DNA from: Bacteroidales bacterium
GTDB lineage: Bacteria > Bacteroidota > Bacteroidia > Bacteroidales > F082
DNA: 37,310 bases
Assembly (NCBI GenBank): GCA_017460915.1
Contig: JAFUAA010000043.1
Coordinates: 1 to 37,310 of the forward strand
Direction: 5' to 3'
Shown piece after piece: positions 1 to 8,865 of the stretch. The notes under the pieces are model-generated. The model did no database searches, was not told where the DNA came from, and worked only from the letters and a program-made list of their open reading frames with translations. Every line of letters starts with the position of its first letter. Within the stretch, counting starts at the first letter, position 1. Both the position numbers and the translations under genes were made by a program.

Positions 1-190
1 ATCCTGTTCCGTATCCCGGATCCGCCTTCGCATCCTCGACCCCCAGCGCCTCCGCGCCTCGGGCCGCTTCCTTATCCCCCCCAAAGGACCACCTTGGCCC
101 CATGGGATGTCTTGTGCTGGCCTCAGACTGTCAAAGAACTTGCTTCCTTATCGCTTCAATTCTGCTCTTCTTTCCTTCGGAAGCGGATTG
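1..190 (-). other. Leader of a probable rRNA operon, cut by the window edge
   Basis: Read on the minus strand, this stretch begins at a strong Bacteroidota promoter and contains AAGTTCTTTGACA (129-141), which resembles the boxA antitermination element of rRNA leaders. It has no open frame of note and is GC-rich further on. In Bacteroidota a leader of this form precedes 16S rRNA, so an rRNA operon probably runs off the left edge. No 16S sequence itself is visible, so another stable RNA remains possible. Confidence 0.55.
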
Positions 191-229
191 CAAAAGTACA
201 ACCATTTTTGTTATTGGCAATCAAAAAAA
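191..229 (-). promoter_or_regulatory. Bacteroidota promoter of the leader at 1-190
   Basis: On the minus strand the -7 box TACTTTTG (191-198) lies 19 bases downstream of an ATTG -33 box (218-221). The upstream 16 bases TTTTTTGATTGCCAAT recur exactly, with the same 19-base spacer, in front of the Wzz-like gene at 9842-10915. Confidence 0.65.
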
Positions 230-321
230 TCAATTATTTTTAATCTGATATTGTAATTTATTATAAATCAATGTTTAATAAAATGAATAATAGTGATATT
301 TTGGCGAAAAAAGTACAGAAT

Positions 322-975
322 TTACTCGTTTTTAGGTGGCTCATTGAGCCTGAAATTGGTGTTTTGGCTGGTTTGTACAAGTTCAATTGTGCCCACGATG
401 ATGAAATCGGCGAGAATGGCTTCGGCTTTTCTTCGGCTGATGTGTGCCAATTCTTGGAATTCATGCAGGGTGATTTGTCCGTGTTCGGAAAGGAAATGGA
501 GGAGCTGGGTCTCAGTTTCGGTAAAAGTGATTTTGGCTGGACGGGAAAACTTCTCGTATTTCCACACCTTTATTAATACGCTGTCGGCAACCAGGTTTTC
601 ATCTTTCACTCTGACAAAGATCTTGTAGGTGCCTTGGCTGTCGGGAGCTTTGTGCTTGTGATGCTTGTCCTTGGGGATGATGACCTCAAGTACGGTCTTG
701 CCGTTGATTTCCCATTCTTCGGTGGAGTAGTCGACCTTGGGTTGGCAATACATTTCGGCGGCAGCCTGAATCATGTGGATTTCCTCGTCGGAGCGAACTC
801 CGGCAATGGCGCCGTTGTCTTTCACTCCTACCAGCAGGCGTCCGCCGTCGGTGTTGGCGAAGGCAGCCAGCGACCGAGCGATACGTCGGCTGTCGGAAAT
901 CTCAAACTTGAAGTCGAGCATCTGGTGTTCGCCTTCCAAAATCAGGTTCTGAATGTGGTTTTCTTTCTTTCTCAT
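322..975 (-). CDS. AlbA_2-domain putative ATP/DNA-binding protein
   Basis: About 217 residues. The N-terminal half carries the AlbA_2 (Schlafen-type, formerly divergent AAA-4) signature: an EGEHQMLDFKFEIS stretch followed by AAFANTDGGRLLVGVKDNG, the typical glycine-rich strand-turn-strand of this fold. The last 70 residues look like a winged helix (ETETQLLHFLSEHGQITLHEF and a following helix pair). Family members are annotated as putative DNA-binding or ATP-binding regulators, and the real substrate is not known. An upstream ATG at 1005 would add ten residues, but those codons contain a TATCTTTG -7 box, so the ATG at 975 is preferred, although the resulting 5' leader would be very short. The gene stands alone and converges on nothing. 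Confidence 0.7.
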   Translation of the reverse strand: MRKKENHIQNLILEGEHQMLDFKFEISDSRRIARSLAAFANTDGGRLLVGVKDNGAIAGVRSDEEIHMIQAAAEMYCQPKVDYSTEEWEINGKTVLEVIIPKDKHHKHKAPDSQGTYKIFVRVKDENLVADSVLIKVWKYEKFSRPAKITFTETETQLLHFLSEHGQITLHEFQELAHISRRKAEAILADFIIVGTIELVQTSQNTNFRLNEPPKNE

Positions 976-1005
976 TGGGGTGGCAAAGATACGGCTTTTT
1001 TCCAT

Positions 1006-1558
1006 GTGGAGGATGCTATATTAATAAGGTGTGAGAAAAACCTCTTCCAGGTAGAAGTGCAGAAAGACAAAAATGGCGGAGCGGGGAGGTGTGGTGAAAA
1101 AGGCCGTTTCGTGCGTTCTGAGCGGGTTTGGTTTTGGGATGAACCCAAGTTCGTTTGGGGTGCGAAAAACGCGAAATTTGCGATGTCCAAAACCGTTGTT
1201 TTCTAAAAGTCATGAAATTTACAAAAGTGAATAAATGAATTATAATAACTTAAATGTCAAGTAATTACAAATAGGTTTACATTGATAAACAATAATTGGT
1301 TACACATGTAAATAGTTTGCTTGAATAAAACAATGTTGATTTCTTCGAAATTATGTATTAACTACTTTAATATCAGAAATATAATTGATTCTATTTGAAG
1401 TTTTATACTAGAAATTGGCCTATTTTTATTATTTCGTTGTTGGTGTTACGTAATTCTATTTAATATTATTAAAATCAATGAAATAATATAATTGATTGAA
1501 AGTAGAATATCAAATTGATATATTAGTTTGTTGGATTTACAGAAATAAATTTTCAAGG
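1006..1558. other. Long AT-rich intergenic region with small inverted repeats
   Basis: No credible gene is seen in this stretch. The part from about 1214 is strongly AT-rich. It holds two small inverted repeats: GTTTA/TAAAC (1275-1290) and TTACA-CA-TGTAA (1300-1311). They are possible regulator sites for the divergent genes on either side, but this is a guess from symmetry alone. The part at 1040-1200 is GC-richer and has open frames on both strands, but none resembles a protein I know. Confidence 0.4.
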
Positions 1559-1592
1559 TTTGTGTTTTGTATCGCAATAATGTTTACTTTTG
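1559..1592 (+). promoter_or_regulatory. Promoter of the XRE regulator
   Basis: A TTTG -33 box (1559-1562) and a TACTTTTG -7 box (1585-1592) are separated by 22 bases. They imply a start near 1599 and a 40-base leader. The leader carries GGAGG nine bases before the ATG at 1640, which is unusually good for a phylum that mostly lacks Shine-Dalgarno sequences. Confidence 0.55.
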
Positions 1593-1639
1593 TCAACTCA
1601 AATAGAAGTAAAAAACGAGAATTTTTGGAGGTCACTGTC

Positions 1640-2068
1640 ATGGAATATGCAGAAATGAAAGATCGAATTGCCCATATCATTCGGGCGAAAAACTTGACCG
1701 CTGCGGAGTTTGCGCTTCGGCTTGGCATCCAGCCGTCGAATATTTCCCACTTGCTTGCGGGACGAAACAATCCAAGTTTGGAATTTGTGAAAAAGCTCAA
1801 GGAGACCTTCACCGAATATAATCTCGATTGGATTATTTTCGGCAAAGGTCCGATGACGGTGTCGGAACCTTTTGTCGAGCCATTCGCAGTTGTGTCACCT
1901 CGTGAAGCCGACCAACCGAAGCCGCTGGAGCGTGAACCTGAAACAACGTCTGATCCTTCGCAGCATGATACCTCTACGAAGGCTTCAGCACTTCCTTCGG
2001 TTTCGCTTCCGAAAGGCGTGATTTTGCTGTTTGAAGATGATACCTACAAGTTTTTGTCGCCCCGATGA
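1640..2068 (+). CDS. XRE-family helix-turn-helix transcriptional regulator
   Basis: 142 residues. Residues 5-70 form a Cro/C1-type helix-turn-helix (ALRLGIQPSNISHLLAGRNNPS is the recognition region, followed by LEFVKKLKETF). The rest is a Pro/Ser/Thr-rich linker and a short conserved-looking tail (LPKGVILLFEDDTYKFL). The frame is open upstream to 1496, but the promoter at 1559-1592 and GGAGG before 1640 fix the start at this ATG. Related small regulators are common in Bacteroidota and are usually of unknown target. It lies upstream of nrnA in the same direction, but a separate -7 box in front of nrnA suggests independent transcription. Confidence 0.8.
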   Translation: MEYAEMKDRIAHIIRAKNLTAAEFALRLGIQPSNISHLLAGRNNPSLEFVKKLKETFTEYNLDWIIFGKGPMTVSEPFVEPFAVVSPREADQPKPLEREPETTSDPSQHDTSTKASALPSVSLPKGVILLFEDDTYKFLSPR

Positions 2069-2111
2069 CGGGTTTCAATTAATTAAATAGGTGTTGAAAC
2101 AGAAAAATGTG

Positions 2112-2119
2112 TAATTTTG
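2112..2119 (+). promoter_or_regulatory. Probable -7 box of the nrnA-FKBP operon
   Basis: TAATTTTG matches the Bacteroidota -7 consensus. The best -33 candidate (GTTG, 2093-2096) is closer than usual at 15 bases. The box overlaps a TTG at 2117 that would otherwise extend the nrnA frame, so it argues for the ATG at 2138 as the true start. Confidence 0.5.
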
Positions 2120-2137
2120 CGGGCTTTAATTGAAGTT

Positions 2138-3160
2138 ATGCAAAGAGACATATTTTTCGAACGCTTTGATGCTGTAATTCAGTTGCCTAAACGCATTGTC
2201 TTGGTCTGCCATGTCAACCCTGACGGTGATGCCATCGGGTCGGTTTTGGCTTTGTCGGAGTTCTTGGAAATGCGAGGTCATGACGTTAAGATGGTGGTTG
2301 CCAATGATTTCCCTGGGTTCTTGCATTGGATGCCAGGTTCGGAGTCTTTTTTGGTCTTCGAGAAAGATGCCGATGCCTGCAAGAAGGCCATTGCCGAAGC
2401 CGAATGTATCATGATGTTGGATTTCAACAGTTTGTCGCGTAGTGGGATCTTGCATAATGAAATCGGGAAAACCCGTGTGCCGCGTGTGTTGATTGACCAT
2501 CATAGAGACCCAGACGAAGATAGCTTTTATTGCTCATATTCAGATGTTTGCGTTTCGAGTGCGTCGGAAATTGTGGCAGAGATCATCCTACATTATGGCA
2601 AGGAGAACTTGACGAGAAACATCGCCACCAACTTGCTGGTAGGCATCATGACCGACACGGGCTCATTTGCACATTCTGTCTACCATCCGCGCACATTCGA
2701 GCTTTGCGGCTTGTTGGTCGGGAAATCCATGCCTTATGTACTGATCCATCAGTTGGTTTACGATACCATGTCGGAAAACCGGCTGCGCTTGTTGGGCTTT
2801 TCCATCAGCGACAAATTGGAGGTGCTGGATGAGTTCTCCACTGCGATTATTGCATTGAGTAATAGTGATTTGGAGCGTTTCGACTATCACAATGGAGATA
2901 CAGAAGGCGTGGTGAATTTCCCGCTTTCGATGGATAAAATCACGATGTCGGTGCTTGTCACTGAAAGGCAGGACCAGATCCGCCTTTCTTTCAGGTCGAA
3001 GGGCGATTTCTCAGTGCACGAGGTGGCCAACAAGCATTTCAAAGGCGGTGGCCACGCCAATGCCGCCGGAGGCACGTTGACTTGTTCGTTTGAAGAAGCC
3101 ATCGCAAGGTTGAAGGCAGTGTTGCCTGAGTATAAGGATTTGTTGAACAAAAGGAAATGA
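2138..3160 (+). CDS. nrnA: DHH-family phosphoesterase, NrnA-type nanoRNase/pAp phosphatase
   Basis: 340 residues, normal for NrnA. The family degrades 2-5 nucleotide RNAs and dephosphorylates 3'-phosphoadenosine 5'-phosphate in the cytoplasm, using two Mn ions. The metal and phosphate motifs are visible: HVNPDGDAIGS (25-35), LDFN with Asp94, DHH (120-122) and a later TDTGSF. The C-terminal DHHA1 domain ends with the substrate-binding GGGHANAAGG near residue 305. The gene leads the lipoprotein operon, and its stop overlaps the next start (ATGA, 3157-3160). As far as I recall, a DHH phosphoesterase next to gldI is a recurrent arrangement in Bacteroidota. Confidence 0.92.
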   Translation: MQRDIFFERFDAVIQLPKRIVLVCHVNPDGDAIGSVLALSEFLEMRGHDVKMVVANDFPGFLHWMPGSESFLVFEKDADACKKAIAEAECIMMLDFNSLSRSGILHNEIGKTRVPRVLIDHHRDPDEDSFYCSYSDVCVSSASEIVAEIILHYGKENLTRNIATNLLVGIMTDTGSFAHSVYHPRTFELCGLLVGKSMPYVLIHQLVYDTMSENRLRLLGFSISDKLEVLDEFSTAIIALSNSDLERFDYHNGDTEGVVNFPLSMDKITMSVLVTERQDQIRLSFRSKGDFSVHEVANKHFKGGGHANAAGGTLTCSFEEAIARLKAVLPEYKDLLNKRK

Positions 3161-3684
3161 GAGTTTTTGCCAAATATTTGATTTTGTTGCTGTTGCTATC
3201 AGCATTTTCATGCGGTGAGCAACCTAAGAAGCCGTCCAGTCCTGTTTCAAAACAAGAGATGAAAAGCAGTATGGAGACGGCCAACCGTTATTTGCTGAAC
3301 GAGGAGGAAGAGGACATTGCCAATTACGTGAAGCGCCATGGCTTGGATATGGTTCAAACGGGGACGGGTCTGCGTTACCAAATCCTCAAGAAAGGCTCGG
3401 ACCGTTGGGTCGAAAAAGGGCGGGAGGTGACATTGGAATATGAGTTGCATTCCATCGCTGGAGACTTGATTTATTCGTCTGACAATGAAGGTGTTAAACG
3501 TTTTGTTGTGGGCAATGGAGCCGTTGAAACCGGCCTTGACGAGGTCATGACTTATCTGCATTATGGCGATGTCGCCAAAGTCATCATCCCGTTTCATTTG
3601 GGCTTTGGATTGCATGGCGACGACCAGCGGATTCCTGGATATGCGACTTTGGTATATACGATAAAAATAATAGATAATCAATAA
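3157..3684 (+). CDS. GldI-like FKBP-type peptidyl-prolyl isomerase lipoprotein
   Basis: 175 residues. The N-terminus is a lipoprotein signal ending at Cys19 (LLLLLSAFSC), followed by a charged linker and one FKBP fold from about residue 65 to the end. Several FKBP active-site positions are changed: the usual V-I-P-G-W is replaced by an AVETGLDE stretch, so the Trp is missing. GldI of gliding Bacteroidota has this size, the same lipoprotein anchor and a similar divergent FKBP domain. It is thought to fold periplasmic or outer-membrane proteins of the type IX secretion/gliding apparatus. The start overlaps nrnA by four bases, so it is translationally coupled. Non-gliding Bacteroidales also carry such proteins, so a role in motility cannot be claimed. 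Confidence 0.8.
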   Translation: MRVFAKYLILLLLLSAFSCGEQPKKPSSPVSKQEMKSSMETANRYLLNEEEEDIANYVKRHGLDMVQTGTGLRYQILKKGSDRWVEKGREVTLEYELHSIAGDLIYSSDNEGVKRFVVGNGAVETGLDEVMTYLHYGDVAKVIIPFHLGFGLHGDDQRIPGYATLVYTIKIIDNQ

Positions 3685-3687
3685 CTT

Positions 3688-4998
3688 ATGAAGAGAAATT
3701 GTTTCATTATGGCATCGGTTTGCCTCGGGGCAATGATGATGTTTTCGGCTTGTACCCAAAAATATCCGGGCTACAAGAAAACCCAGAAAGGCTTGTATTA
3801 CAAGTTTTACAACCGCTACACTTCGGCTGTTCAGCCTAAAGCGACGGACTTCCTGAAAGTCAACATGGCATGTTATCTGCATGATTCACTGTATTTTGAC
3901 TGGCAACAGTCGGCGAGTGAGGTGTATTCTCAGCTGAAAGCTCCGCAGTTTGCGGGCGATTTGATGGAGGCATACTCCATGATGCACGTGGGCGATTCGG
4001 CTTCGTTTTATGTCAAAGCGGATTCGATTGCAGTGAAATACTACGACCAGGACCCTGCCGCAGTGGGGCTGAAGGCCGACGATTATTTCCGCTATGAGGT
4101 GAAATTGGTGGAAGTGAAGACGGAAGAAGAGTTCCAAGCCAACATTGAGAAAATGAAGGATCAGCTATTGCAGGATTCGAGGAAGCTTTTGGCCGATTAT
4201 GTTGCTTCCAATCATGTCAGCGTAAGTCCCGAACCTTCTGGTATTTACATCATCCCAGTGGAGAAAGGGACGGGGCGTTGCCCAATGAAAGGAGAGAAGG
4301 TAGAACTCGACTTTTCGGCCAGGTTGCTCAATGGACAAGAGGTGGGCAGCACTTTCGACAGCCCCGACAAGTTCAGTTTTGTGTTGGGCGAGGGCTACAC
4401 CATCCAAGGTTGGGAGGAGATTGTCCCGAAGATGCACCTTGGCGAGCGTGTGACGGCCCTTATTCCCGCCGAAATGGCCTATGGCGAACATTCCGTTGGG
4501 AACATTCCCGCTTACTCAAACCTGATCTATGACATTAAACTGCTGAAAATCACTACGGCAGCGGAACTCCAGGCCGAAGCTGAAGAGGCCATGCAGGCAT
4601 TGAAAGCTGATTCAGATAAGGCTTTTTTGGACTATCTGGAGGTCAATAACATTACGAATCACACACCTTCTGGCTTGTTCTATGCCAAGACTTTGACGAC
4701 CGATGGCGAGCAGGCCCAGGTGGGCAAAACAGCTCAAATCAAGTTTGTGGCCACCTTCTTGGATGGTACGCCGTTGGGCGATTCCGATCAATTGGGTGGA
4801 CAATACGATGTGCCGGTGGGGCAAGGCAAGGTGCTGAAAGGTTTGGACGAAGGCATCGGCTTGATGCGCGTGGGCGAAAAAGCCCGTTTCGTCCTGCCTT
4901 ATACCCTTGCTTATGGAGCCAACCCTTACGGCAATATCCAAGCCTATTCCAATCTGGTCTTCGATGTGGAATTGTTAGGTCTTACTGATAATAAATAA
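3688..4998 (+). CDS. Multidomain FKBP-type lipoprotein with three FKBP-like modules
   Basis: 436 residues with a lipoprotein signal cut before Cys22 (MMMFSAC). Three FKBP-like modules can be traced: a degenerate one (about 25-140, starting with a YPGYKKTQKGLYYKF motif), a second (about 182-290, ending GYTIQGWEEIVPKM and NIPAYSNLIYDIKLL) and a third (about 327-432, VLKGLDEGIGLMRVGEK and NIQAYSNLVFDVELL). Charged helices join the modules. Only the second keeps the Trp at the base of the FKBP pocket. The likely role is periplasmic folding or holding of envelope proteins. It lies 3 bases after the GldI-like gene, in the same operon. Confidence 0.82.
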   Translation: MKRNCFIMASVCLGAMMMFSACTQKYPGYKKTQKGLYYKFYNRYTSAVQPKATDFLKVNMACYLHDSLYFDWQQSASEVYSQLKAPQFAGDLMEAYSMMHVGDSASFYVKADSIAVKYYDQDPAAVGLKADDYFRYEVKLVEVKTEEEFQANIEKMKDQLLQDSRKLLADYVASNHVSVSPEPSGIYIIPVEKGTGRCPMKGEKVELDFSARLLNGQEVGSTFDSPDKFSFVLGEGYTIQGWEEIVPKMHLGERVTALIPAEMAYGEHSVGNIPAYSNLIYDIKLLKITTAAELQAEAEEAMQALKADSDKAFLDYLEVNNITNHTPSGLFYAKTLTTDGEQAQVGKTAQIKFVATFLDGTPLGDSDQLGGQYDVPVGQGKVLKGLDEGIGLMRVGEKARFVLPYTLAYGANPYGNIQAYSNLVFDVELLGLTDNK

Positions 4999-5021
4999 CT
5001 CATAATCAAATAATTACTACA

Positions 5022-5933
5022 ATGAAAAAAAGTTTCATTTGGATGGCCGTAACGGCCTTGCTGGTCATAGGCACCATGAGTGCTTGCAGCGAAAAGAACC
5101 CTTATCCAGGGTATGAGAAAACACAGAACGGATTGTATTACAATTTCTTGACGAAGAATGACGGTGCCATGCCGCAACAAGGCGACTTGCTCGATGTGAA
5201 CATCAGCTGCACCGTGAACGACACCACCCCCGTCATTCCTGCCAACGACAATGTGATGCAATTGATGGAATCGCAGTTTGCAGGTGACCTTTTCGAGGGT
5301 CTCGCCATGATGCACAAGGGCGACTCCGCTTCCTTCATCGTGAACATCGACTCCACCTTCAGAAAACTGATGGGCCAGCCGAGCCTGCCCGAAGGCTTTG
5401 TTTCGACCGACGTGATGCGTTTTGAAATCCGTTTGGACGACTTCTATCCTGAAAGCGAGTATGCCCAACACTATGCCGTGAAGGTCAAGAAGATGGCCGA
5501 CGAACGCATCGCCAAGATGAAGTCCGAGCATCCTGAGGAGACTGCACAAGCTGCTCAAGCCTTGGCCGAGTATTTGGCCAAGAACAAGATTGAGGTTGTG
5601 CCTACCGCTTCGGGCCTGAACTATGTGATGTCTGTTGAAGGCAATGGCGAGAAGCCAGAGGTGGGACAAGTGGTGCAAGTGCACTATACGGGCAAGCTCC
5701 TTGATGGCACTGTTTTCGATTCGTCTATTGAGCGTGGCGAGCCTATCAGCTTCCCGCTTGGCGTCGGTCAGGTGATTCCTGGTTGGGACGAAGGCATCGC
5801 CTTGATGTCGAAGGGTGAGAAGGGTGTACTCTACATCCCTTATTATCTTGCTTATGGCGACCGTCAGGCGGGCGACAAGATCCAGCCTTACTCCAACCTG
5901 ATGTTTGAAGTGGAATTGGTTGACTTCGAATAA
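5022..5933 (+). CDS. FKBP-type peptidyl-prolyl isomerase lipoprotein with a canonical C-terminal FKBP domain
   Basis: 303 residues. Lipoprotein signal with Cys22 (TMSAC). The first module (25-145) is a degenerate FKBP-like domain sharing the PGYEKTQNGLYYNF start with its neighbours. A Lys/Glu/Ala-rich helix (about 155-190) follows, then an intact FKBP domain (about 195-302) with VQVHYTGKLLDGTVFDSS, GQVIPGWDEGIALMSKGEK and YGDRQAGDKIQPYSNLMFEVEL. This is the only member of the array whose catalytic pocket looks fully canonical, so it is the likeliest active isomerase. It follows the previous gene after 23 bases. Confidence 0.87.
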   Translation: MKKSFIWMAVTALLVIGTMSACSEKNPYPGYEKTQNGLYYNFLTKNDGAMPQQGDLLDVNISCTVNDTTPVIPANDNVMQLMESQFAGDLFEGLAMMHKGDSASFIVNIDSTFRKLMGQPSLPEGFVSTDVMRFEIRLDDFYPESEYAQHYAVKVKKMADERIAKMKSEHPEETAQAAQALAEYLAKNKIEVVPTASGLNYVMSVEGNGEKPEVGQVVQVHYTGKLLDGTVFDSSIERGEPISFPLGVGQVIPGWDEGIALMSKGEKGVLYIPYYLAYGDRQAGDKIQPYSNLMFEVELVDFE

Positions 5934-5934
5934 G

Positions 5935-7254
5935 ATGAAGAGGATCTTTAAGTTAGTTTCCCTGCTTTCCGTTTTCTTGGTTTTGGCTTCGTGTGGCAGC
6001 AATGGCATCTACTCGGGCTACCAGAAAACGGAAAGCGGTGCCTATATGCAATTTTACACCCAGAACAAGGAGGAGGTAATGCCTCGCATCGGCGATGAGG
6101 TGCGCATTGAGATGGCGCAGTATTTTGACGACACCTTGTTGTTCACCACCGCTGGTGACGAGCCGATTGAGTTGGTGCTGCGTGAGGCCGATTTCGTAGG
6201 CGACGTCGTCGATGGTCTGTTGATGATGCGCGTGGGCGACTCGGCTCGTCTGGTGGTTTTGGCCGACTCCGTGTTCGTCAAGATGTTGGGCATGGACGAA
6301 ATCCCTGAGGAATATGCAGGGAAGGCCATTTATTATGAGCTGAAGCTGCTGTCGGTGAAACCGTCCGAGCTGCTTGCTGTCGAATACCAAGCCGTGCTTG
6401 ACAGTTTGCAGATGGCTGAAAACGAGTTTCTTGCGCCTTTGAGAGAGGATCCGAAGAATATGATGACCGAGTCGGGACTCATCGTCATGGAAAAGACGGG
6501 AAAAGGCAAGGTGGCCAAGATGGGCGATTATGTTGATTTCGACTTCCTGATGTGCAGTCCGTTGGGCGACACGGTGATGAATTCGTTCGGAGTGGAGCCC
6601 GTCGACTTGCAATATGGCGAAGAGTTCATCTGCCGTGGCTTCAACGAGGCTATCGGCATGGCGCCCGAAGGCGGCACGATACGTTTCGTCATCCCTTCGG
6701 CATTGGGTTTCGATAGTGTTGGCTATGAGACGTTTATCATGCCTTACACCCCTTTGGTGGTGCAACTGACGATGAACGACGTGATGGACAAGGCGGAATA
6801 CGAGAAGAAGCAGGCTGCATTGGAAGCCCAGAAAGAGGCTGAGCGCCAACGCCTTCAAGCCTTGGAGTCATCGACTATCGAGAACTACCTCAAGGTGAAT
6901 GGCATTACCGAGATGCCCACTGAGACGGGACTGTACATCCTTCGCGAACAAGAGGGCGAAGGCGATTTGGCCCAATGGGGCGACAAGGTGGCTGTTCATT
7001 ACGTTTTGAGCAACTTGAATGGCGACTTGGTGGAATCGAGCTACGATTATGGAGAGCCGATGCGTTTCACGATAGGACAGGGCGAGATGATTCCAGCCAT
7101 TGAGGAAGCCTTGATGACGATGGCCTCGGGTGCCAAGGTCACCTTGGTGACGCCGTCGGAACTGGCTTTCGGTGAGTTTGAAATCGACAAGGAATTGCTT
7201 CCGGCATATTCGCCGATGAAGATCGAATTGGAGTTGGTTTCAATCGAAGAATAA
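5935..7254 (+). CDS. Multidomain FKBP-like lipoprotein, divergent
   Basis: 439 residues. The start at 5935 is chosen because it gives a clean lipoprotein signal (MKRIFKLVSLLSVFLVLASC, Cys20) one base after the preceding stop. The frame is open ten codons further upstream, inside the previous gene. Three FKBP-like modules are suggested: 25-145 (SGYQKTESGAYMQFY start), about 180-285, and about 340-438. A Lys/Gln/Glu-rich coiled segment lies near 285-320. All three lack the canonical VIPGW pocket, so a binding or chaperone role is more likely than catalysis. It is the last gene of the operon and is followed by a strong terminator. Confidence 0.78.
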   Translation: MKRIFKLVSLLSVFLVLASCGSNGIYSGYQKTESGAYMQFYTQNKEEVMPRIGDEVRIEMAQYFDDTLLFTTAGDEPIELVLREADFVGDVVDGLLMMRVGDSARLVVLADSVFVKMLGMDEIPEEYAGKAIYYELKLLSVKPSELLAVEYQAVLDSLQMAENEFLAPLREDPKNMMTESGLIVMEKTGKGKVAKMGDYVDFDFLMCSPLGDTVMNSFGVEPVDLQYGEEFICRGFNEAIGMAPEGGTIRFVIPSALGFDSVGYETFIMPYTPLVVQLTMNDVMDKAEYEKKQAALEAQKEAERQRLQALESSTIENYLKVNGITEMPTETGLYILREQEGEGDLAQWGDKVAVHYVLSNLNGDLVESSYDYGEPMRFTIGQGEMIPAIEEALMTMASGAKVTLVTPSELAFGEFEIDKELLPAYSPMKIELELVSIEE

Positions 7255-7273
7255 TGTTTTTGCGCAAGCATTG

Positions 7274-7310
7274 AAAAAACGCCGCCAAAAGTGCTTTGGC
7301 GGCGTTTTTT
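7274..7310. terminator. Bidirectional intrinsic terminator
   Basis: The perfect arms AAAAAACGCCGCCAAA and TTTGGCGGCGTTTTTT flank a short AGTGC loop. The A-tract on one side and T-tract on the other let it terminate both the FKBP operon (+) and the convergent polysaccharide operon (-). Confidence 0.9.
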
Positions 7311-7404
7311 GTTGATTATGCAAAGTTGTTCGCATTGCAAATGTGAGATTCAAAAAAATCAAACTTGCTTTTTTAATGACATTTCATTTACTTAAATGGG
7401 AATT

Positions 7405-8862
7405 CTAGGGCATGTTTTTGCAGTCCGTCTCTTCCTCAAACCTCTCCTTGTCAGCGTAGTATACGTCGATGGCGGCGATCAGGGCGGCGAGGCTCCACAC
7501 GGGGATGGCCAACTTGTCGGTGTCGAGGAAGTTGTTGAGGAAGCCGTGGATGAAATAACCGAAGAAAGCCAACGTCGCACCTAAGACAAGGACTTTGGCT
7601 TGCTTGTTTTTGCAGCGCGAATAGGTCTTGATACCGCAGTATACCGTCACGACAACAAGCACGACCATAAGAAGCGACCCCACCACGCCTTGCTCGGCCA
7701 ATGGGCCGAAATACTCGGAGTGGGCATTGCCTCCGTCGCCGGCGTTGGTGCTGATGATGGTCTTCTCCTTCGACATCTGGTAAGGGGCGTAGACGAATTG
7801 GTAAGTGCCAGGTCCCCAACCAAATACGGGGCGCTCGTTGAAGAGGCGGAAGGCCGACTGCCAACGGTTGATGCGCTCCAAGTTGGAGGCGTCGGTTGAG
7901 ATGTTGGTGATGGATTGGATGTTTTCGACAAGGTCGCCCGAAGCGTCTTGGTTGTTCTTCTCCAATGCATCGATGATTTGGTTTTGGAAGGCGAAGAACA
8001 GGCCCACCACGATGACCAGTGCGGTGGCGATCCAGCGGAACTTGATGCGGAGCAGCACGCAAATCAACACGGCCAGGGCGGCAATCATGCTGATCCATGC
8101 GGCACGGCAGTTGGACAGCATCAGGGCGACGCTAAGGAGTAGCACCACGCCAATTATCAAAAACCTTCTGCCTTTCTTGATGCCGGGCAAAAAGACATAA
8201 GTCAAGGCGAGGATGAGGTAGATGGCCAAAGCAGCACCGTAGGCCGTGTGGTCGTTATAGAAAGGTGTCATCACCCAGTGGGCTGAGTCGCCGTCGAAGC
8301 CGTATTGGGCATGATGGATGATGGTGTAGACGCACACAATGCAGAGCGCGGCGATGTAAAGCCAGACGAACCGATGGATGTTTTTAGGGCACTTGAAGAA
8401 GATGGCGCAAAGGAAGAACGCTGGAATGACGAACCACAGCCTCGACACCAGGAACTTGATGGAAACCACGGGCATCTCACTCGTGATGGTGGTGACGAGC
8501 ATCCACGTAAACATACAATAGATAACGATGGCGATGGGGTGGCGCGAGATGCGTCGGTCGTATTGTCCGTCGTAGAGCATCTTGGCGAGGAAAAGCACCA
8601 TGATGCCCATCAGCAGCGGCTCGGCGGGCAGCGAGATGGCCAATCCCGCATCCAAGGCTTTCAGGTTGACCGAGAGAGGAATGGTGAAAGCCGTGAGCAA
8701 CAGCACTTTGTCTAAAGAGAAGATGTAAAGCAACAGCACGCCCAGCACCACGGGCAAGGCAAAGAAGAGGTAAGTGTTCTTCTTCACGACGAAGAACAAA
8801 CCCACGGCCACAAAAAGCGCGGCGATGAGATAAAGCCAGGCTATTTTCGCTTTCTTCTCCAC
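7405..8862 (-). CDS. O-antigen ligase/polymerase (Wzy/WaaL) family membrane protein
   Basis: 485 residues, mostly hydrophobic, with about a dozen membrane segments. The O-antigen ligase domain is shown by the RAAWIS motif at the end of a central helix and, after a large periplasmic loop, RPVFGWGPGTYQF and NAHSEYFGPLAEQGVVG, which contain the conserved Arg and His region of WaaL/Wzy proteins. The family either polymerises lipid-linked repeat units or ligates glycans to a lipid or protein acceptor, and the sequence alone does not tell which. It is the last gene of a minus-strand operon, three bases after the Wzz-like gene. Next to a flippase and two Wzz-like proteins, a polymerase role is the simpler reading. 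Confidence 0.83.
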   Translation of the reverse strand: MEKKAKIAWLYLIAALFVAVGLFFVVKKNTYLFFALPVVLGVLLLYIFSLDKVLLLTAFTIPLSVNLKALDAGLAISLPAEPLLMGIMVLFLAKMLYDGQYDRRISRHPIAIVIYCMFTWMLVTTITSEMPVVSIKFLVSRLWFVIPAFFLCAIFFKCPKNIHRFVWLYIAALCIVCVYTIIHHAQYGFDGDSAHWVMTPFYNDHTAYGAALAIYLILALTYVFLPGIKKGRRFLIIGVVLLLSVALMLSNCRAAWISMIAALAVLICVLLRIKFRWIATALVIVVGLFFAFQNQIIDALEKNNQDASGDLVENIQSITNISTDASNLERINRWQSAFRLFNERPVFGWGPGTYQFVYAPYQMSKEKTIISTNAGDGGNAHSEYFGPLAEQGVVGSLLMVVLVVVTVYCGIKTYSRCKNKQAKVLVLGATLAFFGYFIHGFLNNFLDTDKLAIPVWSLAALIAAIDVYYADKERFEEETDCKNMP

Positions 8863-8865
8863 GAC

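Noticed and set aside
4944-6008. Long minus-strand open frame of 354 codons opposite the FKBP genes
   Set aside because: It lies antisense to two clear lipoprotein genes, is His/Leu/Arg-rich with no recognisable domain, and has no promoter. It is a shadow of codon bias.
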